A stretch of DNA of 64,000 nt from NCBI GenBank assembly GCA_024516035.1, contig CM044962.1:7350659-7414658 (forward strand). The letters are read 5' to 3'. Shown here in pieces: positions 52,340 through 59,500 of this stretch. The notes under the pieces are model-generated. The model was not told the origin of the DNA. It did not search any database and saw nothing but the letters and a program-made list of their open reading frames with translations. Source of the stretch: Bactericera cockerelli (taxonomy: Eukaryota; Arthropoda; Insecta; Hemiptera; Triozidae). A program made the position numbers and the translations under genes. The first letter of the stretch is position 1, and every line of letters begins with the position of its first letter.

Positions 52340-55300
52340 CACCTAGTTTGCTGAGCAGGGGTGATAAGTTAGGAGTCTGGGTGCTAGTATGATTTGGCTT
52401 GTGTGTGTGTACTCACCTAGTTTGCTGAGCAGGGGTGATAAGTTAGGAGTCTGGGTGCTGGGAGTAAGTTCGGTGACGATTAGAGAGAGCACCTGGTTGG
52501 TTGCCTCGCAGCGGATCTCTCTCAGCGTGGCTGTGCAGTTCACAGTGTGGGTCTTCGTTATCTGGGGAGGCGAGAAAACTACGGTAATTTTAAATTTTCT
52601 TTAAATTAAAATAAATTTTAAAATTTCATTTATATCATGTGTATAGCAATATAGCACACATAGAAGAATGCATATTGAAATGCTAAATTATAATAAATAA
52701 ACATCCAAAGGTCATTTCACATTAAAAAAAAAAAAAAAAAAAAAAAAAGGCTAAATATAAAACTATTTCAAAACTAACGCACCAGAACCAACCAGTCTCG
52801 AGCCTCAAATGGAAAAGCAAAAGCAAACTTCCAAAGTACAGAAAAACTCCGATTCTTGGGTGGAAGAGATTGCCAAAGGCAATAACCCCGCCCTTTAGTT
52901 AGGACATATACAGGGTGATCGAAACCACCCAGCCACTATCTTTTTCTCGAGAACGGTTTGAGTTAGGATCTTGAAACAAAAAATTAGTCCCCAATATGGA
53001 GTCTGAAGTTTCATGAGAAAATATTTTGAACCTACGCCCACCGCCCCTAAGGGCGTTTTCAGGGGGGCACATGTCCGTTTCTCCCGAATTTTAAATGGAA
53101 TGCATATTTTTTTATTTTACATTCAAAACATGCAAAGCAAGTTAGTAACACTAGTAAAAAGAAAAAAAATATTCCTTGGTTCGAGTCCCGAAAAAACACG
53201 GCTTTTAGAAGAAAATAGACCCAGGTTCCGGAAGTCATTACGGGCACCCGGTAAACGTTGTAAAAAAAAACAAAAATGTCAAAAAATAGGTAAAGTTCTC
53301 CTCTTTAATTAAATGTACTTACTTTTATTCTTCAAGTAAGTCATAGGTCCTTAAATTGGTCATAAACTTTTTTCAGGTTCAAAAGACCAAAAGTCCAGAA
53401 ATTTAAATTCGACCCCCTATTTTTTTTTTCTTCAACATAAAAGTAGAAAATAAGTAGCATACAATGCAAAAAAAATTAACTCTCTGCGATTTTTTTTCTG
53501 AAAATGGCAGACGAATAACCTCTGAAAAGCGTTCATTTCCGTGCGCGTGTGTCATGACACGAGTCCGTGCCTGAAGTTTGTATGTACGATGTAGATAACT
53601 CACCTCTACAGATGTTCAAAAACACCACCCTCTGCTGCAATACATTTCCTGAGTCTGCCAGAATAGGTGGCATGAACTCTCTCTAGCTCCTCAGGTGTGA
53701 TGTTCCGGCAGATCTCAATGATACGCAGCTTCATATTTTCCACATCTGTTGGCCTGGTTCGGTATGCTAAATCTTTCACCTTTCCTCACAGGTAAAAATC
53801 AATGACGGTGAGGTCCAGGGTGCCGGGGGGATAAGGGTTTGGTTCTCCTTTGTCGATCCATCTTTGAGGGAAAAAGCGATCAAGTTGTTCTCGCACCCTC
53901 AGATAAAAATGGGGTCTAATTTAACCTATTCACTTGATCCTTGGCAGATAGCTGTTGATGCAAGGAAAATAATGAAAATTACTCTCCTTTAGAATTTGCT
54001 CAATGCACGTGTAAGGAATGGCCGAATCTCTTGCTATACGAGTACCTATCTCGGATGCTGACTTCATGGTTTACAGTAACCGCAGAACGAACATTAATAA
54101 TATTATCATCAGTTGTCGTTCTTTTTCTAATTTTGTAGAGGTGAGTTACCTACATCGCACATACAAACTTCAGGCATGGACTCGTGTCATGACTTCATGA
54201 CTCACGCGCATGGAAGTGAACACATTTCAGAGGTTATCGCAGAAAGTAAATTTTTTTCGTCTTTCCGCACCCTGGACCTAACCGATTTTCACCTGTGGGG
54301 AAAGGTGAAAGATCTAGCATACCGAACCAGGCCAACAGATGTGGAAAATATGAAGCTGCGCATCATTGAGATCTGCCGGAACATCACACCTGAGGAGCTA
54401 GAGAGAGTTTTTTTTTAAAAAAAAAAAAGATGAGTGTTTCACAGCCTTTTTTATTTCGTAGCCATGAAACAGGAGCTACTGTAGACGCTTGTGGTCTGTG
54501 TTGCAGCCTGCCCATCCCGTAGTACGCCTCCCCTCTGATGGGCGAGAAGTGACACAATACTTCCCATTTAGGTGCTGGGTCAACACGAGCGCACCGGAAG
54601 GTAACCCTTACAAACAACTGTAACCAAATTTTGAATACAAATTTTTGTCGGCGCGGGGGTTCGAACCCGGGACTTTCCGCATGGCAAGCGAGTGCTTAAC
54701 CACTGAGTTCATGCCACCTATCCTGGCAGACTCAGGAAATGTATTGCAGCAGAGGGTGGTGTTTTTGAACATCTGTAGAGGTGAGTTATCTACATCGTAC
54801 ATACAAACTTCAGGCACGGACTCGTGTCATGACACACGCGCACGGAAATGAACGCTTTTCAGAGGTTATTCGTCTGCCATTTTCAGAAAAAAAATCGCAG
54901 AGAGTTAATTTTTTTTGCATTGTATGCTACTTATTTTCTACTTTTATGTTGAAGAAAAAAAAATAGGGGGTCGAATTTAAATTTCTGGACTTTTGGTCTT
55001 TTGAACCTGAAAAAAGTTTATGACCAATTTAAGGACCTATGACTTACTTGAAGAATAAAAGTAAGTACATTTAATTAAAGAGGAGAACTTTACCTATTTT
55101 TTGACATTTTTGTTTTTTTTTTACAACGTTTACCGGGTGCCCGTAATGACTTCCGGAACCTGGGTCTATTTTCTTCTAAAAGCCGTGTTTTTTCGGGACT
55201 CGAACCAAGGAATATTTTTTTTCTTTTTACTAGTGTTACTAACTTGCTTTGCATGTTTTGAATGTAAAATAAAAAAATATGCATTCCATTTAAAATTCGG

Positions 55301-56510
55301 GAGAAACGGACATGTGCCCCCCTGAAAACGCCCTTAGGGGCGGTGGGCGGAGGTTCAAAATATTTTCCCATGAAACTTCAGACTCCATATTGGGGACTAA
55401 TTTTTTGTTTCAAGATCCTAACTCAAACCGTTCTCGAGAAAAAGATAGTGGCTGGGTGGTTTCGATCACCCTGTATTATGTATATATTTTTTTTTTTTCT
55501 TCTTCTATTATGTTGTATTTTAATTTGTAATTATTTGTGTTGTATAATATAATATGTCCTATTAATAAAGTGTAAAAAATAAAAAAGATTCCGCTGAGAT
55601 TTGAACCCAGGTCCCCGAGCGTGAGAGCCTACTGCTCGGCCACGATGACACCCCTGGGATAGCAAAAAGCCACTCACCGTTTTCCTGTTCGCCCACTTCT
55701 CACTCGGGGTTGGGTTGCGAATCTGATGGGAGTTGTAAGAGTTGCTGGTCAGATTGTGCAACTCTACGGTGTGGTTCAACCCGTTGCTCGAACTCACTGG
55801 GGACCACAGAATTGAATGAGATTTTTTTAATTCACCAATGATCGCGAACATATTTATTTTATTTATTTATTTTACAAAACAATCATCAACAAAAAATGAA
55901 TAACAATAAAATTAAAAAAAAAACTTAGAAGAATGTACAAAAAATAAAAAAAAGATCAATATTAATTTTTAATCACAAGTGTTTTGTAATCCGGGGCGAA
56001 GTTAATGCCTTAGGCATTCTCTGCCACTTAACCCCGAACATAACTACATATAAAACTATAATAATATTAAATTAAAAGACTAATAATAATAAAAATGAAT
56101 ACCCTAACTAGAATTGAACAGTAAGAAGATGAGGCCCAAACTTAATCCCAAAGGAGCAGCCGCAGAGAGAGCATGTGTAAATAAACATAGAAAATATCTG
56201 CATTACATTTTGAACGACAGAATTACATTTTGAAACTTTTGCTATTGAAACAATGGGGCCGATGGGTAAAGAAGCTAAACAATGGCTAGAATAATTGAAA
56301 AGATCGATTGTAAAAAGACTGGAGACCCAAGATCGGGAAATTATTTGCTGCAACAAATAAGCCTAGCAGTTCAACGAGGCAATGCTGCAAGCGTTTTGGG
56401 TTGTCATCCTAATGATGATGTTCGTAATAATGTTTTTTATGTTTAATAAAATCAAAGAAAATCCCAAACGAGGAATTTTGTATAGTACCGCGCAGAAGAA
56501 TTTTTTGAGA

Positions 56511-56545
<35 letters not shown>

Positions 56546-59500
56546 CTTTATTAGATAGAACAAAAAATATATACAGTAGAACACAATAAAATATAAAGAA
56601 AAACAAAAAGATTAAACATATATTATACAAGAACGAAAAAAAAAGAGAAATGTCCTACCTAAAGGGCGGGGTTATTGCCTGTGGCAATCTCTTCCACCCA
56701 ACCCTTTTGTGTTGGGCGGGTAGCAGGTTTATACTGTGCAAGTGTGCACTATACAGGGCAGTATTCATTCTCATCATGTTTTGAATCAGTGGTGTGTGTT
56801 GAGGTTAAGTCAGGGGCGGGCGAGGTCCTCAAGGGGGGGGGGGAATTTCCGCCCCACCTCAAGCCTCAAGCCATGTCTCAGTTATCCGCTCTTTGTTTAA
56901 CATCATATTCAAAACATGAAATTCAATTGTTTTAATTAAAAATGAATATCTCAATGGTTAAATTAATACTAATGCTCGATGTATAAAATTATACATTAAA
57001 TCTTGCTTTGAGCATTAACCTCACCTGGTGGCTACTTTCCATTAAAGAGTGTTATTATTATTATCAAATACTCACAGCTTTTGCCAGAGAGCACAAGTGG
57101 CACCGACTCGTCTGCGCCCTCTCCATTAGTGGCGGCCATGTCATCCACATCCGTCAGTTCCTTCAGCTGGGTGTCCAACTGCGAGAAGTTGAGCTGAGAA
57201 TTTTCCCCGCTTATGCTGCTGATCAGAATCGTGTTGTTCTTCCGAGATCCGCCACTGGTGTTGTTCACTTCTGGGGCTCCCACACCACTGGCGTCTATGT
57301 GCAAGCCTTGGGGGCTCTTGTCTAAGAACAATTTTTTTATAATAATTATAAAAAACCAGGTTGGCCGTTGCTAACTCTTTTCTTCCACCTAAGGGTCAGT
57401 GGCGGCTCGTCGGGTGAAGACACTGAAGACATTTTCACCTAATTTTGAACAGTGAAAACACTACTCATAATCCCTTGAACATGGCACAATTGATCCAACT
57501 CAAAGAAAAAAAAAAAAAAAAAAAAAAAAAAAGAGTAAGCTTTGTGTAAAATAGATCAATGCTGCTTAACATTTCATGTTACTTTCCAAGGAGAACACCA
57601 AATGTGAAGACAATTCGAAATTGTCTTCAGTTGTCCTTGAATCAACCAATCAGAGTTGAGTATTTCCAAGTAGGTATCATGAAATATTAGGCAAGAACTA
57701 TATCTATGTAATATGCTACTGAGGACAGTCTTCAGTTGTATTCAGTTTACATTATCTACACGACCTCATACGAAATGTCACGAAGCCACCATGTGCGATG
57801 TCATGTGTTTTTGATATTAACATTGTTGCCAGTAGCATTATGCCAGACCTAGGGAACCAGTCAATGATTTAGCCTCCCATATCTAGCACAATCTTGTAAT
57901 ATTAAAAAAATAATAATAATAACGTAGGCGTTAGGAAAGCAGGATTTTATGTCAGGAATTTTGGATATTATTTCTCATTTTTTGGGTTCTAGTTTTGTAC
58001 ATAGTTCCTAAACGATAGCCGATACCAATAAATTTTAACTACTTATGTATCTTGTCAACTATAGTCTTAAAAAGGACATCTCGATTGAAGTCAAATCTCG
58101 GAAATAATTATTTAATGTAGGTACCGAAATTGAGCCAAATAAGATAATCTGGTATCTAGTTGTTCCAAGAAGTTTTTAAATAGGGACAATGGTGGTCCTG
58201 TTTAAGATCCTGACTATGGAACCACTTTAAAAAAAAATCATGAAATTAGACGTGTTGAAATGAAATTCTCAAGAGAAAATTCTGTTCAGGCGGTGTAGTA
58301 TTATTTTTTAAATAAATATACGTCTTAGGCGGGTCGTACACTGAAGAAACGCGTTTCACGAAACGCATTTCTTGAAACGTGAAATTTGGATTTCACAAAA
58401 CCGATAGATTGAAATACACAGAGGCGCGTACACTGGGTTACAAGAAACTACAGTTTCTAGAAATGCATGAAACAAGTTTCGTTGAAACCGAAATATTTGG
58501 TTTCGTGTGATTCAGTTTCGTGTGATTTCTCGGTGATAAATTAATTAATCAGTATTTAATAGACCGTAGAGGTTATTATTATTTAGTTGTTTTACTTCCG
58601 AGAAATTTCTAATATTAGAAATCGGAAGTATTGAGTGCGTTTTGGTAAAAAAAAAATATTTTTTGGCTCCGATTTCAATTTTTTTCATATTTCTGGACGT
58701 TTCATAACCTCTTGAGCAAATTTGGTTTTGTGTCCATCTGTCGGTCCGTCGGTCTGTTAAAACGATTCCTTGTAACGCTCAAATCTCGGTAACTACTCGA
58801 CGGATTTTGGTGAAATTTTGCACACATCTAGGAGACATTCTGTAGATGGTCCCATTTTAAATTCATCGAATTCGTACAAGCGGTTCTGGGTGAAAGAGAC
58901 CATGCGCCTGACTACTAACTTTTTACTTAAACTCTTCTATCTCGTGAACGGTACACCCGATTTTGATGAAATTTTGTATGTATATGCATATTATCATTTT
59001 ACATTGGCTGTTTATATTTATTTTTTAATTAACTATCATTTGACTCTGATATTTAAGAAAATCCGAAATTTTGGACAAAAAAGTAAAAAAATAAAGACCA
59101 CAATTTGCCGATACAGAATTTTTTGTAGAATTTAGAATGTAGAAAAAACGATATTCTACCATATAAAATAAATTTCAAGAAAATCGGTTCAAATCACGAG
59201 GAAGTACCTATTGTGTCCACAATTGGCAGTGTTTTTTTTCTACTCACAAAAAATGGACTTTCAAGTGAATCTGGTAGAGACTGTAGAAAAGTATCCCTGC
59301 CTATATAATTAGAAGTTGAAAGAATATTCTAACAGGGATTTTGTCCAATGTAAATGGGAGATGGTGGCGCAAGAAGTGAACAGTAGAGGTTAGTATTTTT
59401 CAAAGGTTTCTTATTTATTTATTTTTCATGTAGGTAGACAATATCATCTTCATCGGATGACATGACGAACGAAACTGAACTAAAAAAGTTTCACCAATGT

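Larger units (their letters stand above)
52855..55590 (+). mobile_element. Hairpin-tail element interrupted by a mariner-like element
   Basis: The tail copy begins at 52857 (GGGTGGAAGAGATTGCC), stops at GGACATA (52908) and resumes at 55476 (TTATGTATATATTTTT). The undisturbed junction is seen at 47785-47810. Its AATAAAGTG end is at 55565. Confidence 0.82.

Noticed and set aside
53013..55371. Short open frames on both strands in the mariner palindrome
   Set aside because: They recur as mirror images in the two arms; only the transposase C-terminal fragment is recognisable, and it is broken.
58818..59135. 105-codon open frame inside the Harbinger-type element
   Set aside because: No similarity to a transposase and no supporting context; AT-rich element interior.
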